A stretch of 64,000 nt of DNA from Pseudomonas trivialis (GCF_001439805.1 NZ_JYLK01000005.1:294747-358746), one strand, 5' to 3'. Shown: positions 26,628-36,538, counted from the stretch's first letter. Numbers and translations are program-made. Notes: generated by a model from the letters alone, not told the origin.

Positions 26628-28005
26628 GCCCAGCAGCTTGCGCTGGCGCCTGCTGTGGAACCTCGCGCTGTTGCTGGTGGTGTTGATGATTGCCAGCGGC
26701 CTGAGTGCCTACTGGAACGGCCGCGAGGCCGCCGACACGGCGTATGACCGCACGCTGCTGGCCTCGGCGCGCACCATCGCCGCCGGCCTGACCCAGGTCG
26801 ACGGCACCCTTAGCGCCAATGTGCCGTACGTGGCGTTGGACACCTTCGCCTACGACAGCGCCGGGCGCATTTATTATCAGGTCAATGATATTGATCAAAA
26901 GCTCATCTCCGGCTATGAGCACCTCCCCGGCCCGCCGCCGGGTACGCCGCGAACCGACGACTATCCCGCCTTGGCGCGTTTCTACAACGCGGTGTATCAA
27001 GGGCAGGAAGTGCGGGTGGTCAGCCTGCTCAAGGCCGTCTCCGAGCCGAACATGAATGGCATGGCGGAAATTCGCGTGGCCGAGACCGATGAGGCGCGCG
27101 TCAGCATGGCCCGTAGTCTGGCGGCCGACACGTTGTTGCGCCTGGGCATGCTCGGCGTCGGTGCACTGCTGCTGGTGTGGTTCGCCGTGAGTGCGGCGCT
27201 GCGCCCGCTGGAGCGCCTGCGCACGGCGGTGGAAGAACGCCAGCCCGACGACCTTCGTCCGTTGCCGCTGGTGGAAGTGCAGCATGAGTTCGGCCCGCTG
27301 GTACGGTCTCTCAACCATTTTACTGAGCGCCTGCGCGGCCAGTTCGAGCGCCAGGCGCAGTTCATTGCCGACGCCGCCCACGAATTGCGCACACCGCTGG
27401 CGGCGCTCAAGGCCCGGCTTGAACTGGGCCTGCGCAGCGAGGCGCCGGCCACGTGGCGCAGTACGCTGGAGACCGCCGCCCAAGGCACCGATCGCCTGAC
27501 CCATCTGGCCAATCAGCTATTGTCCCTGGCCCGCATCGAAAACGGCGCCCGCGCGATTGCCGAAGGGGGCGCACAGTTGCTTGATCTCAGCCAATTGGCC
27601 CGTGAGCTGGGCATGGCCATGGCGCCGTTGGCCCACGCGCGCGGCGTGGCCCTGGCGCTGGAGGCCGATGAGCCGGTGTGGCTGCGCGGCGAGCCGACGC
27701 TGCTCAACGAGCTTTTGAGCAATCTGGTGGATAACGCCTTGGCGCATACACCGCCGGGCGGCAATGTGATCCTGCGGGTCACGGCGCCGGCGGTGCTTGA
27801 GGTCGAGGACGATGGCCCCGGTATCCCGCTGGATGAGCGCGACCGGGTGTTCGAGCGCTTCTATCGGCGCAGTCAGCAGGGCATGGGGTCCGGCCTGGGG
27901 CTGGCGATTGTCGGCGAAATCTGCCGTGCGCACCTGGCGCAGATCAGCCTGCACGATGGCGAGTTGGCGGGGTTGAAGGTACGGGTGAGCTTTATCGCCG
28001 GTTGA
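26620..28005 (+). CDS. tctE: sensor histidine kinase TctE
   Basis: A 461-residue membrane kinase. There is one helix at residues 13-31, then a periplasmic sensor of about 140 residues of the 2CSK_N type. A second helix follows (RLGMLGVGALLLVWFAVSAA), then HAMP and the dimerisation domain with H254 (FIADAAHELRTPLAALKARL). The ATPase domain has N (NLVDNALAHT), G1 (VEDDGPGIP) and G2 (GSGLGLAI) boxes. It is translated in coupling with tctD. Convergent with the HDOD gene. Confidence 0.92.
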   Translation: MHKPSSLRWRLLWNLALLLVVLMIASGLSAYWNGREAADTAYDRTLLASARTIAAGLTQVDGTLSANVPYVALDTFAYDSAGRIYYQVNDIDQKLISGYEHLPGPPPGTPRTDDYPALARFYNAVYQGQEVRVVSLLKAVSEPNMNGMAEIRVAETDEARVSMARSLAADTLLRLGMLGVGALLLVWFAVSAALRPLERLRTAVEERQPDDLRPLPLVEVQHEFGPLVRSLNHFTERLRGQFERQAQFIADAAHELRTPLAALKARLELGLRSEAPATWRSTLETAAQGTDRLTHLANQLLSLARIENGARAIAEGGAQLLDLSQLARELGMAMAPLAHARGVALALEADEPVWLRGEPTLLNELLSNLVDNALAHTPPGGNVILRVTAPAVLEVEDDGPGIPLDERDRVFERFYRRSQQGMGSGLGLAIVGEICRAHLAQISLHDGELAGLKVRVSFIAG

Positions 28006-28006
28006 A

Positions 28007-28828
28007 TCAATAGAACATCGAGCGCGCTTCATCCAGCTGCGCGCGCAGGGTCTCGCTGTTGGGATCAATGCGCAGCTTGATGATCGACGGTATGTCGGCC
28101 ACCGGCACGTCGGCCAGCGGATGATCAGTGCCGCGATGGCAATAAAGCACCGCTGCCTGAACGATGTCGATGTAGTCGAGCCGGGCGGAATCGCGCTCCA
28201 GGTTCAGGTATTGGCCGGGCAGCTTGGCGAGCATTTCCGGAAAGTCCCAGACGCTCAGCAGTTTGTCGCCCAGCAGCGGGTGGATGCTGTCGATCACGTG
28301 GTTGAGGCTGACCGGGTCGGACAGCAACTGGTAGTGGTCTTCGGCGTAGGTGAGAATCGGCAGCACGCCGATCTGATGCACCAGCCCGCCGAGGGCGGCC
28401 TGGTCCGGCTTGAGCTGAGAATGGCTGCGGCACAGGGCGTAGCTGACGCCCGCCACCTCGAGGCTGCGGCGCCACACGTCACGCATTTTCTGTTCGACCA
28501 CTTCGGAGCGGGCGTGGAAGATCTGTTCCATCACCAGGCCGATGGCCAGGTTGCTGCTGTAGTTGGTGCCCAACCGGGTAATGGCGGTGTGCAGGTTGGT
28601 GACTTCCTGAGTGGCACGCAACAACGGACTGTTCACCACTTTGATCAGGCGTGCGGACAGCGCGGTGTCGCGACCGATCACTTTGCTCAAGTGGCTGATG
28701 CTGATATCCGGGTTTTCGGCGGCCTGTCGAATGTTCAGGGCCACCTCCGGCAATGTCGGCAGAACCAGGTCATCGTTGTCGATGGCCTTTACCAAAGCCT
28801 GTTGGACTTTATCCGCCAGTTTGTTCAT
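28007..28828 (-). CDS. HDOD-domain protein
   Basis: A 273-residue protein made mostly of an HDOD domain (PTLPEVALNIRQAAENPDIS, then LSKVIGRDTALSARLIKVVNS and TAITRLGTNYSSNLAIGLVM). The HDOD domain is an HD-like fold without the full HD metal pair, found in signalling proteins. No output domain is visible. The role is not known. It sits 36 bases after the ygfZ start on the same strand and could be cotranscribed with it. Confidence 0.88.
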   Translation of the reverse strand: MNKLADKVQQALVKAIDNDDLVLPTLPEVALNIRQAAENPDISISHLSKVIGRDTALSARLIKVVNSPLLRATQEVTNLHTAITRLGTNYSSNLAIGLVMEQIFHARSEVVEQKMRDVWRRSLEVAGVSYALCRSHSQLKPDQAALGGLVHQIGVLPILTYAEDHYQLLSDPVSLNHVIDSIHPLLGDKLLSVWDFPEMLAKLPGQYLNLERDSARLDYIDIVQAAVLYCHRGTDHPLADVPVADIPSIIKLRIDPNSETLRAQLDEARSMFY

Positions 28829-28864
28829 TCATGCTCTCAAGGGTGCTGCAAAAAAGTACGGTGA

Positions 28865-29806
28865 TCAGCGCTGAATCTCTCGATCTCGATCAAGTTGGTA
28901 GGGCAGGTCGAGCAGTTGCAGGGTGGGCCCTTCCAGCGAGCCTAAATGCACGTCGCCATTATCGGCAGCTTCGGCTTGCAACACTGCCAGAAGTTCAATC
29001 GCCAGGTCGGCTTTTGCTGCAATCACCACTTCGCCAATCGAACTGCCGTGGCTGGGGGAGAACAGCGCAGTGCCGGGCTCTGGCGCGTTTGGGGTATCAA
29101 GGCTCAGGCGATACAGGCGGCGTTTGAGTTTGCCCAGGTACTGCATGCGCGCAACGATTTCCTGGCCGGTGTAGCAGCCCTTTTTGAAGCTGACACCGCC
29201 GACAGCCTGCAGGTTGAGCATCTGCGGAATGAACAGCTCGCGGGTCTGTGGCATCACCTGGCCGATCCCGGCGCGGATCTGGCCCAGCAGCCAATCGTTC
29301 AAACTCCCCTCGTCAAGCTGCGCGGCCAAGTGGTTGCGTACGGCTTGGGCGTGTTCGGCGGGTGCCCAGAGCTCGGCGCGGGCAGGGGAGACGCGAATGG
29401 CGATCAACGCATCGGTGCGCGCGACGTTGTCGGTGTCGGCCGGTAGTTCGAGGCCAAGGCTGCTCAGCGCCCCGTCAGCATTCGAAAGGCCGAAACGCAC
29501 CCAGGCGGCGCTTTCGTCGGTGAGCTTGGACTTGGAAAATACCGCGTATTTTTTCAGGTCCGCCAGTTGCGGCTCCAGTAGCTCGGTGGCCATGGCCATG
29601 AGCACGCCATCACCTTGCAACACGATGCGAAAGCTCGACTGCATGCGGCCTTTTTGCGTGCAGCGCGCGCCAAGGCTGGCCTGGGTGTCGCTCAGGTAAT
29701 TGAGGTTGCAGGTGAGTTGGCCCTGCAGAAATTTGGCGGCATCGGCGCCACGGACGGCGAGAACGCCTTCGTGGGACAGGGGGCAGAAGAAAGCAGAGTC
29801 GGCCAT
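28865..29806 (-). CDS. ygfZ: tRNA-modifying / Fe-S folate-binding protein YgfZ
   Basis: A 313-residue protein of the aminomethyltransferase-like YgfZ family, which uses folate to help repair or mature certain iron-sulphur enzymes such as MiaB. The family signature KGCYTGQE (about residues 214-221), followed by IVARMQYLGKLKRRLY, is intact, as is the N-terminal LRGQ-like segment (AAKFLQGQLTCNL). Divergent from sdhE, with 140 bases between them. Confidence 0.9.
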   Translation of the reverse strand: MADSAFFCPLSHEGVLAVRGADAAKFLQGQLTCNLNYLSDTQASLGARCTQKGRMQSSFRIVLQGDGVLMAMATELLEPQLADLKKYAVFSKSKLTDESAAWVRFGLSNADGALSSLGLELPADTDNVARTDALIAIRVSPARAELWAPAEHAQAVRNHLAAQLDEGSLNDWLLGQIRAGIGQVMPQTRELFIPQMLNLQAVGGVSFKKGCYTGQEIVARMQYLGKLKRRLYRLSLDTPNAPEPGTALFSPSHGSSIGEVVIAAKADLAIELLAVLQAEAADNGDVHLGSLEGPTLQLLDLPYQLDRDREIQR

Positions 29807-29946
29807 GGGTCATCGCAGGTCAAAAAGTCATGCGTGCATCATAGAGGGGCGCCCGGCAAATGGATAGTTTCCTCGGGACACGACCAACGCTGGCTGTTCG
29901 GGTGCCGCCGGGCCTGTATACTTGCGCGCTATTTGAGGAGCGTTCC

Positions 29947-30201
29947 ATGGTCGAAGACGTAGAAATCAATCGCCTCTACTGGCACAGCCGCCGCGGCATG
30001 CTTGAGCTGGATGTGTTGCTCGTACCGTTTACCAAAGAGGTATATGCGACGCTCGATAAGGTGGATCGTGACCTGTACGTGCGGTTGTTGGAATGCGAGG
30101 ACCAGGACATGTTCGGCTGGTTCATGGAGCGCGCCGAATCGGAAGACCCGGAGCTGCAACGCATGGTTCGGATGATTCTGGATCGTGTCCAGCCCAAGTA
30201 A
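29947..30201 (+). CDS. sdhE: succinate dehydrogenase assembly factor SdhE
   Basis: An 84-residue protein that promotes covalent FAD attachment to SdhA. The diagnostic RGMLELD motif lies at residues 16-22 ([16 protein letters not shown]), followed by [15 protein letters not shown]. The ATG at 29947 follows TTTGAGGAGCGTTCC. It overlaps the next gene, ygfX, by 17 bases; this pair is usual in gamma-proteobacteria. Confidence 0.95.
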   Translation: MVEDVEINRLYWHSRRGMLELDVLLVPFTKEVYATLDKVDRDLYVRLLECEDQDMFGWFMERAESEDPELQRMVRMILDRVQPK

Positions 30202-30631
30202 TCGCTTTGAGTGTCGCTGGCAGGCCTCGCGGCTGTTGCTGGCGATGTATGTGCTTGCCCAATTGTTCGCGCTGGGTGCCTTGCTGACGCTGGACTTGCC
30301 TTTTGCCGCATTTGGCATGCTTGCGTGCCTTGCCCATGCTGGCTGGGTGCTGCCGCGCCAGGTTCTGCTGACCCACCGTTCGTCGATTCTTGGCCTGCGC
30401 CGTGATGAAGACGGCTGGCAATTGTTCAGCGCCGAGCGCGGTTGGCACAGTGTGCAGCTGCGTCCCGACAGCCTGGCGTTGCCGTTGATCGTGGTGGTGC
30501 GCTATCGATTGCCGGGGCAATGGCGGGTGCGCTCGATCTGCGTGCCCAGGGATTCACAGGTCGCCGATGTGCACCGGCGTCTGCGCACCCGCCTGAAATT
30601 CAGCCGCCGTAGGTGGTTGGCACCAGAATAG
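30185..30631 (+). CDS. ygfX: YgfX/CptA-type membrane protein
   Basis: A 148-residue protein with two adjacent N-terminal transmembrane helices (about residues 16-52), followed by a soluble part with a [20 protein letters not shown] stretch. It is the usual partner of sdhE. In E. coli, YgfX/CptA was described as a toxin-like inhibitor of cytoskeletal proteins, though this is debated. Translation starts at GTG 30185 inside sdhE. Its last 32 bases overlap the convergent end of nadB. Confidence 0.8.
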   Translation: MSSPSNRFECRWQASRLLLAMYVLAQLFALGALLTLDLPFAAFGMLACLAHAGWVLPRQVLLTHRSSILGLRRDEDGWQLFSAERGWHSVQLRPDSLALPLIVVVRYRLPGQWRVRSICVPRDSQVADVHRRLRTRLKFSRRRWLAPE

Positions 30632-32216
30632 TGTTGCGGGCCTCGGGCAGCATCCGCGGGTAGTCGAGGGTGTAGTGCAGGCCGCGGCTTTCCTTGCGTT
30701 CCATGGCTGAGCGAATCATCAGCTCGGCCACTTGGGCAAGGTTGCGCAATTCGATCAGGTCGCGGCTGACTTTGTAATTACTGTAAAACTCGTCGATCTC
30801 ATCCAGCAGCAGACGCACGCGGTGTTGCGCCCGTTGCAGACGCTTGTTGGTGCGCACAATCCCCACGTAGTCCCACATGAAACGGCGCAGCTCGTCCCAG
30901 TTGTGGGCGATGATCACGTCCTCGTCCGAGTCCGTCACCTGGCTGGCGTCCCAGCGGGGCAGGGCGGCAGGTACCGGGATGTTTGGCAGTTGCTCGATGA
31001 TGTCTGCTGCCGCTGAACGTGCATAGACGAAGCATTCGAGCAGCGAATTGCTGGCCATGCGGTTGGCGCCGTGCAGGCCGGTGAAGCTGGTTTCGCCAAT
31101 TGCATACAGCCCAGGCACATCGGTGCGGCCGTGCTGATCGACCATCACGCCGCCGCAGGTGTAGTGCGCAGCCGGCACCACGGGGATAGGGCCCTGTGTG
31201 ATATCGATATTGAAGGCCAGGCAGCGCTCGTAGACCGTAGGGAAATGGGCCTTGATGAAGTCTGCAGGTTTGTGGCTGATGTCCAGGTACACGCAGTCGA
31301 TGCCCAAGCGTTTCATTTCATGGTCGATGGCACGGGCGACGATATCCCGCGGCGCCAGCTCGGCGCGTGGGTCGAAGCGTTGCATGAAGCGTTCGCCATT
31401 GGGCAGTTTCAGGTGCGCGCCTTCACCGCGCAGGGCTTCGGTAATCAGGAAGCTTTTGGCCTGCGGGTGATACAGGCAGGTGGGATGGAACTGATTGAAT
31501 TCAAGATTGGCCACCCGGCAGCCCGAGCGCCAAGCCATGGCAATGCCATCACCGCAGGCGCCATCCGGATTGCTGGTGTAGAGGTAGACCTTGGCCGCGC
31601 CGCCCGAGGCGAGAATGGTGAAACGCGCGCCATAGGTATCGACTTCGCCGCTGACGCGGTTGAGCACGTAGGCGCCCAGGCAGCGTGCGCCATCCAGGCC
31701 CAGGCGTTTTTCGGTAATCAGGTCGACGGCGACGCATTGCTCCAGCAGCTCGATGTTGGGACGCTGGCGCGCCTGCTCAAGCAGGGTCTTGAAGATGGCG
31801 GCCCCGGTGGCATCGGCGGCGTGAATGATGCGCCGCTGGCTGTGGCCGCCTTCACGGGTGAGGTGGAACTCGAATCCGCCATCGTCGCTGCCGGTGTGCT
31901 CGTCGCGGGTGAAGGGTACGCCTTGATCGATGAGCCATTGAATGGCCTCGCGGCTGTGCTCGACGGTGAAGCGTACCGCGTCTTCGTCGCACAGACCGCC
32001 GCCGGCGTTGAGGGTGTCTTCGACATGGGATTGCACCGTGTCGTGTTCGTCCAGCACCGCCGCGACGCCGCCTTGAGCCCAGAATGTCGAGCCGTTGGCC
32101 AGGTCTCCCTTGCTCAGCACCGCAACGCGCAGGTGGCGGGGGAGGGTCAGTGCCAGGCTCAAGCCGGCCGCGCCGCTGCCGATCACCAGGACATCGTGTT
32201 GAAACTGTTGGCTCAT
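30600..32216 (-). CDS. nadB: L-aspartate oxidase
   Basis: A 538-residue flavoenzyme that oxidises aspartate to iminoaspartate, the first step of de novo NAD synthesis. It shows the N-terminal FAD motif [20 protein letters not shown] and the catalytic region [13 protein letters not shown] ([15 protein letters not shown]). [20 protein letters not shown] and [20 protein letters not shown] are conserved in the family. Divergent from algU across a long gap, the standard Pseudomonas arrangement. Confidence 0.96.
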   Translation of the reverse strand: MSQQFQHDVLVIGSGAAGLSLALTLPRHLRVAVLSKGDLANGSTFWAQGGVAAVLDEHDTVQSHVEDTLNAGGGLCDEDAVRFTVEHSREAIQWLIDQGVPFTRDEHTGSDDGGFEFHLTREGGHSQRRIIHAADATGAAIFKTLLEQARQRPNIELLEQCVAVDLITEKRLGLDGARCLGAYVLNRVSGEVDTYGARFTILASGGAAKVYLYTSNPDGACGDGIAMAWRSGCRVANLEFNQFHPTCLYHPQAKSFLITEALRGEGAHLKLPNGERFMQRFDPRAELAPRDIVARAIDHEMKRLGIDCVYLDISHKPADFIKAHFPTVYERCLAFNIDITQGPIPVVPAAHYTCGGVMVDQHGRTDVPGLYAIGETSFTGLHGANRMASNSLLECFVYARSAAADIIEQLPNIPVPAALPRWDASQVTDSDEDVIIAHNWDELRRFMWDYVGIVRTNKRLQRAQHRVRLLLDEIDEFYSNYKVSRDLIELRNLAQVAELMIRSAMERKESRGLHYTLDYPRMLPEARNTILVPTTYGG

Positions 32217-32682
32217 TGGAAGGATTCCGCAAAAAGCGATCCACAGGGCTGGCGCAAGCAGGAACGCCTGGATCGGCGAATCAAAGGGTCACACGGGCCA
32301 CTAGTATATAGAGGGGGCGCGCGGCACAATAGCCGGGCGTTTGTGGCAATGTGAGATTACGGAGCACGGTTCCTGCCTCACTTGGCCGGTTATTTAAGGT
32401 GGGAACTTTTTGCATGAGTCCCGACTCAATAGCCGGTTGCCCAAAACCTGGAAAAAGTTGAGTTTATTGGCCCGTCGGGAGCATTGGACGCGTCATCAAA
32501 CCGGCGACAAGATTATTCGCGCAGTCGGCTTGGACCGTGCTGCGTTTTTCGTGTGTGCCAAATCAGTGCATGCCGGAAACTTGCTTGAAAGGGGGAGAAC
32601 TTTTGCGAAAAGACCGAGTCTATGTTTGCAAGCCTGATCGTTTAGTTATGCAAGCCTCCTTCAAGCACCACGAGGAGTGTTC
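32217..32682. promoter_or_regulatory. algU upstream region with two AlgU-type promoter candidates
   Basis: This 466-base gap between nadB and algU holds no gene. The best promoter is GAACTT (32597-32602), 16 bases, TCTAT (32619-32623), close to the AlgU consensus GAACTT-N16/17-TCTGA and 60 bases ahead of algU. A second GAACTT (32403-32408) is followed after 17 bases by TCAAT. Autoregulation by AlgU fits known Pseudomonas biology. Confidence 0.7.
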
Positions 32683-33264
32683 ATGCTAACCCAGGAAGAG
32701 GATCAGCAGCTGGTCGAGCGCGTGCAACGCGGTGACAAGCGAGCATTTGATCTGTTAGTGCTGAAATACCAGCACAAAATTCTCGGGTTGATCGTGCGGT
32801 TTGTGCACGACACCCATGAAGCGCAGGACGTTGCACAGGAAGCCTTTATCAAGGCATATCGTGCACTGGGCAATTTCCGCGGTGATAGTGCGTTTTATAC
32901 GTGGCTATACCGTATCGCCATCAACACGGCGAAGAACTATCTGGTGTCGCGCGGACGTCGCCCGCCGGACAGTGATGTCAGTTCAGAAGATGCTGAATTT
33001 TACGATGGTGATCATGGTCTCAAGGATCTCGAATCGCCGGAGCGTGCATTGCTGCGCGACGAGATCGAAGGAACCGTCCATCGCACAATTCAGCAACTGC
33101 CAGAAGATTTACGTACGGCGTTAACTTTACGTGAATTCGATGGTCTGAGTTACGAAGACATTGCGAGCGTCATGCAGTGTCCGGTGGGGACTGTAAGGTC
33201 ACGGATTTTCCGGGCCCGGGAAGCCATCGATAAAGCCTTGCAACCGTTGTTGCAGGAAAACTAA
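32683..33264 (+). CDS. algU: RNA polymerase sigma factor AlgU (RpoE)
   Basis: A 193-residue ECF sigma factor, nearly identical in style to P. aeruginosa AlgU/AlgT. Region 2 reads QDVAQEAFIKAYRALGNFRG, then SAFYTWLYRIAINTAKNYLV. Region 4 reads LPEDLRTALTLREFDGLSYE, then IASVMQCPVGTVRSRIFRAR. It drives alginate, envelope-stress and related genes and is held by MucA. The ATG at 32683 (MLTQEED) is the conserved start, with GAGGAG upstream. It is the first gene of algU-mucABD. Confidence 0.97.
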   Translation: MLTQEEDQQLVERVQRGDKRAFDLLVLKYQHKILGLIVRFVHDTHEAQDVAQEAFIKAYRALGNFRGDSAFYTWLYRIAINTAKNYLVSRGRRPPDSDVSSEDAEFYDGDHGLKDLESPERALLRDEIEGTVHRTIQQLPEDLRTALTLREFDGLSYEDIASVMQCPVGTVRSRIFRAREAIDKALQPLLQEN

Positions 33265-33296
33265 AGACAGCGGCGACAGCCAAGAGAGGAACCGCC

Positions 33297-33884
33297 ATGA
33301 GTCGTGATGCCCTGCAGGAATCGCTGTCCGCAGTGATGGATAACGAAGCGGATGAACTGGAACTTCGTCGAGTGCTCAATGCATTTGATGATGCCGAAAC
33401 CCGTGATACCTGGTCTCGTTACCAAGTCGCTCGGGCGGTGATGCACAAGGATCTTCTAATCCCTCGTCTGGATATTGCTGCGGCCGTTTCTGCTGCGCTG
33501 GCTGACGAAGCCGTTCCGGCAAAAGCTGCACGTGGTCCATGGCGTAGCCTGGGTCGACTGGCAGTGGCTGCCTCGGTGACTGTTGCCGTTCTTGCCGGTG
33601 TTCGCCTGTATAATCAGGACGAAATCGCCGGTGCTGAACTGGCCCAACAGACCCAGCAACCGGTCATGGCCGGTCCACAGGTCAAGGGCCCGGCAGTGCT
33701 GGCCGGCTACAAGGAAAGCTCTGATGCCACAGGCCCTATGGCCAATGGTGTGCTTCAAGGCCAATCCGGCTGGCAGGATCAGCGTCTTCCAGGGTACCTG
33801 CGCCAACATGCACAGGAATCTGCCTTGAAAGGCACTGAAAGCGCTCTGCCATACGCTCGTGCTGCAAGCCTGGAAAATCGCTGA
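33297..33884 (+). CDS. mucA: anti-sigma factor MucA
   Basis: A 195-residue inner-membrane anti-sigma factor. The cytoplasmic N-terminal domain (LQESLSAVMDNEADELELRR, RDTWSRYQVARAVMH) binds AlgU. One transmembrane helix lies at about 84-105 (LGRLAVAASVTVAVLAGVRL). The periplasmic tail is complete and ends in YARAASLENR, the part contacted by MucB. The gene is full length with no frameshift, so a non-mucoid wild-type state is expected. Confidence 0.96.
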   Translation: MSRDALQESLSAVMDNEADELELRRVLNAFDDAETRDTWSRYQVARAVMHKDLLIPRLDIAAAVSAALADEAVPAKAARGPWRSLGRLAVAASVTVAVLAGVRLYNQDEIAGAELAQQTQQPVMAGPQVKGPAVLAGYKESSDATGPMANGVLQGQSGWQDQRLPGYLRQHAQESALKGTESALPYARAASLENR

Positions 33885-33900
33885 ACCTTTAAGGAGCCCT

Positions 33901-34863
33901 ATGCGCGCCATATCGCTCCTTACGCTTTTGCTCAGTGGTTGGTCTGCACTCCCCGCCCATGCCGATGAAGCTCAAAACTGGCTTACTCGACTTGGGCGTG
34001 CAGAGCGACAGCAAACCTTTCAGGGTACGTTCATATACGAACGTAACGGCAGTTTCTCTACACACGATATCTGGCATCGCGTCCAGAAAGGCCAGGTCCG
34101 CGAGCGACTATTGCAGCTCGATGGTTCTGCCCAGGAAGTCGTGCGTGTAGATGGTCTGACTCAATGCGTCAGCGGCGCTCTTGTCGCAGGCCTTGGCAAT
34201 TCACGTGAATCCCCTTCACGTTCGCTTGACCCAAAAAAACTCACGCAATTCTACGAACTGGCAGTCATCGGTAAATCCCGCGTTGCCGGTCGTAATGCAG
34301 TGATCGTCTCGATCACGCCGCGTGACCAGTACCGCTTCGGGTTTGAACTGCATCTGGATCGCGAAACCGCGCTGCCGCTCAAATCGCTGCTGCTGAATGA
34401 TCAAGGGCAACTGTTGGAGCGCTTTCAATTTACGCGGCTGGACACGTCTTCCACCCCAAGTGATCGCGACTTGCAACCCTCGGGTGAGTGCAAGTCTGTC
34501 GCAGTTGTTCAGAAGCAGGCGCCAGAGGTCGAGCCCTCTGAGGCATGGCATCTTGAATGGGTGCCGCCGGGATTTCAGCTGATCAAAAGCACTGCGCGCC
34601 AGGATACGCAGACCAAAGCAACGGTCGAAAGTCTGATGTATGAGGACGGGCTTGCTCGGTTTTCGGTGTTTCTCGAGCCCATCAGCGAAGTCAGCGCGAC
34701 GGAAACCCGTACGCAAATTGGCCCTACGGTTGCGGTTTCTCGTCGCTTGAATACGGTGGACGGTGAAAGGATGGTGACCGTTGTCGGCGAAATCCCCGTT
34801 GGCACTGCCGAGCGCATCGCCCTGTTCGTACGCAGCGAGAAAGCGGCTACTGCCCAGCCGTGA
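33901..34863 (+). CDS. mucB: MucB, periplasmic sigma-factor regulator (RseB)
   Basis: A 320-residue periplasmic protein with a signal peptide ending at PAHADEA. The N-terminal lipoprotein-like half begins WLTRLGRAERQQTFQGTFIY, and the C-terminal half carries WVPPGFQLIKSTAR. It binds the periplasmic end of MucA and protects it from AlgW cleavage. The ATG at 33901 has AAGGAG 5 bases upstream. No mucC follows. Confidence 0.95.
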   Translation: MRAISLLTLLLSGWSALPAHADEAQNWLTRLGRAERQQTFQGTFIYERNGSFSTHDIWHRVQKGQVRERLLQLDGSAQEVVRVDGLTQCVSGALVAGLGNSRESPSRSLDPKKLTQFYELAVIGKSRVAGRNAVIVSITPRDQYRFGFELHLDRETALPLKSLLLNDQGQLLERFQFTRLDTSSTPSDRDLQPSGECKSVAVVQKQAPEVEPSEAWHLEWVPPGFQLIKSTARQDTQTKATVESLMYEDGLARFSVFLEPISEVSATETRTQIGPTVAVSRRLNTVDGERMVTVVGEIPVGTAERIALFVRSEKAATAQP

Positions 34864-35098
34864 TCCGTTAATCCTATGTTCATCCTGACCTTTCAGTCTA
34901 AAGTCCATGCCAGGTTGACTGCCGAGACGATGAAATGTCTGGATCAGCATTTTCACTTGCAAAAAATCTTCATGTTTTTTATAGGTCAGGGCCTGTCAGC
35001 ACTGACCTTGTTTTGTTCGCGGAACGAAGGCGTCGGTCTCGGTTTCCGGCGTCTCTTGAACCCTGTCGCTCAACCCTGCTCGTCGTAACGGGAGCTGT
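34864..35098 (+). promoter_or_regulatory. mucB-mucD gap with possible internal promoter
   Basis: A 235-base AT-rich gap where P. aeruginosa has mucC. A small open frame (34876-35088) has no homology feature I can recognise. TTGCAA (34957-34962), 17 bases, TATAGG (34980-34985) is a reasonable sigma-70 promoter, which could give mucD AlgU-independent expression. Confidence 0.45.
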
Positions 35099-36538
35099 AT
35101 GTCGATACCACGTTTGAAGTCTTACCTATCCATAGTCGCCACGGTATTGGTGCTGGGCCAGGCCCTGCCTGCGCAAGCCGCCGAGCTGCCTGATTTCACC
35201 CAATTGGTCGAACAGGCCTCACCTGCGGTGGTAAACATCAGCACCACGCAAAAGCTGCCGGATCGCAAAGTCTCGAACCAGCAGATGCCCGATCTGGAAG
35301 GCCTGCCGCCTATGCTGCGCGAGTTTTTCGAGCGCGGTATGCCCCAGCCGCGCGCTCCGCGTGGCGGCGGCGGTGGTCAGCGTGAGGCGCAGTCCCTGGG
35401 TTCGGGCTTCATCATTTCCCCGGATGGCTACATTCTCACCAATAATCATGTGATTGCCGATGCCGATGAGATCCTCGTGCGCCTTGCCGACCGCAGCGAA
35501 CTCAAAGCCAAGCTGGTGGGCACTGACCCGCGCTCCGACGTTGCGTTGCTGAAGATCGAAGGCAAGGACCTGCCCGTGCTGAAACTGGGCAAGTCCCAGG
35601 ACCTCAAAGCCGGCCAGTGGGTGGTTGCGATTGGCTCGCCGTTCGGCTTTGACCACACGGTTACCCAGGGCATTGTGAGTGCCATTGGCCGCAGCCTGCC
35701 GAACGAAAACTATGTGCCGTTCATCCAGACCGACGTGCCGATCAACCCGGGCAACTCCGGTGGTCCGCTGTTTAACCTGGCCGGTGAGGTAGTGGGGATC
35801 AACTCGCAGATCTACACCCGCTCCGGTGGTTTCATGGGTGTGTCCTTTGCGATCCCGATCGACGTGGCCATGGACGTTTCCAATCAGTTGAAGAGCGGCG
35901 GCAAGGTCAGTCGCGGCTGGTTGGGCGTGGTCATCCAGGAAGTGAACAAGGACCTGGCTGAGTCCTTCGGCCTCGACAAGCCGGCCGGCGCCCTGGTGGC
36001 GCAGATCCAGGACGATGGCCCGGCTGCCAAGGGCGGCCTGCAGGTGGGCGACGTGATCCTGAGCATGAACGGTCAGCCGATCGTCATGTCAGCAGACTTG
36101 CCGCACCTGGTGGGCGCGCTCAAGGCCGGCAGCAAGGCCAAGCTGGAAGTGATTCGTGAAGGCAAGCGCCAGAACGTGGAACTGACCGTAGGCGCCATCC
36201 CGGAAGAGGGCGCGGCCCTTGATGCTTTGGGCAACGCCAAACCGGGCGCCGAGCGCAGCAGCAATCGTCTGGGGATTGCCGTGGCCGAGCTGACCGAGGA
36301 GCAGAAGAAAAGCTTCGACCTCAAGAGCGGCGTAGTGATCAAGGAAGTCCAGGATGGCCCTGCCTCCCTGATCGGCCTGCAGCCGGGCGACGTGATTACC
36401 CACCTGAACAATCAGGCGATCAACGACACCAAGGCGTTCACCGACATTGCCAAGGCTCTGCCGAAGAACCGTACAGTGTCGATGCGTGTTCTGCGTCAGG
36501 GTCGAGCCAGCTTCATCACCTTCAAGTTGGCCGAGTAA
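35099..36538 (+). CDS. mucD: periplasmic serine protease MucD (DegP-like)
   Basis: A 479-residue HtrA-family protease and chaperone. The signal peptide ends at PAQAAE. The trypsin-like domain has the triad H117 (LTNNHV), D147 (RSDVALLKI) and S220 (PGNSGGPLF). Two PDZ domains follow (beginning about 265 and 375). A glycine-rich loop (PRGGGGGQREAQ) lies before the catalytic His. MucD removes misfolded envelope proteins and limits AlgU activation. Confidence 0.97.
   Translation: MSIPRLKSYLSIVATVLVLGQALPAQAAELPDFTQLVEQASPAVVNISTTQKLPDRKVSNQQMPDLEGLPPMLREFFERGMPQPRAPRGGGGGQREAQSLGSGFIISPDGYILTNNHVIADADEILVRLADRSELKAKLVGTDPRSDVALLKIEGKDLPVLKLGKSQDLKAGQWVVAIGSPFGFDHTVTQGIVSAIGRSLPNENYVPFIQTDVPINPGNSGGPLFNLAGEVVGINSQIYTRSGGFMGVSFAIPIDVAMDVSNQLKSGGKVSRGWLGVVIQEVNKDLAESFGLDKPAGALVAQIQDDGPAAKGGLQVGDVILSMNGQPIVMSADLPHLVGALKAGSKAKLEVIREGKRQNVELTVGAIPEEGAALDALGNAKPGAERSSNRLGIAVAELTEEQKKSFDLKSGVVIKEVQDGPASLIGLQPGDVITHLNNQAINDTKAFTDIAKALPKNRTVSMRVLRQGRASFITFKLAE

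Noticed and set aside
34876..35088. A 70-codon frame in the mucB-mucD gap as a possible mucC
   Set aside because: It has no ribosome binding site and no membrane helices resembling MucC. I treat the gap as non-coding.
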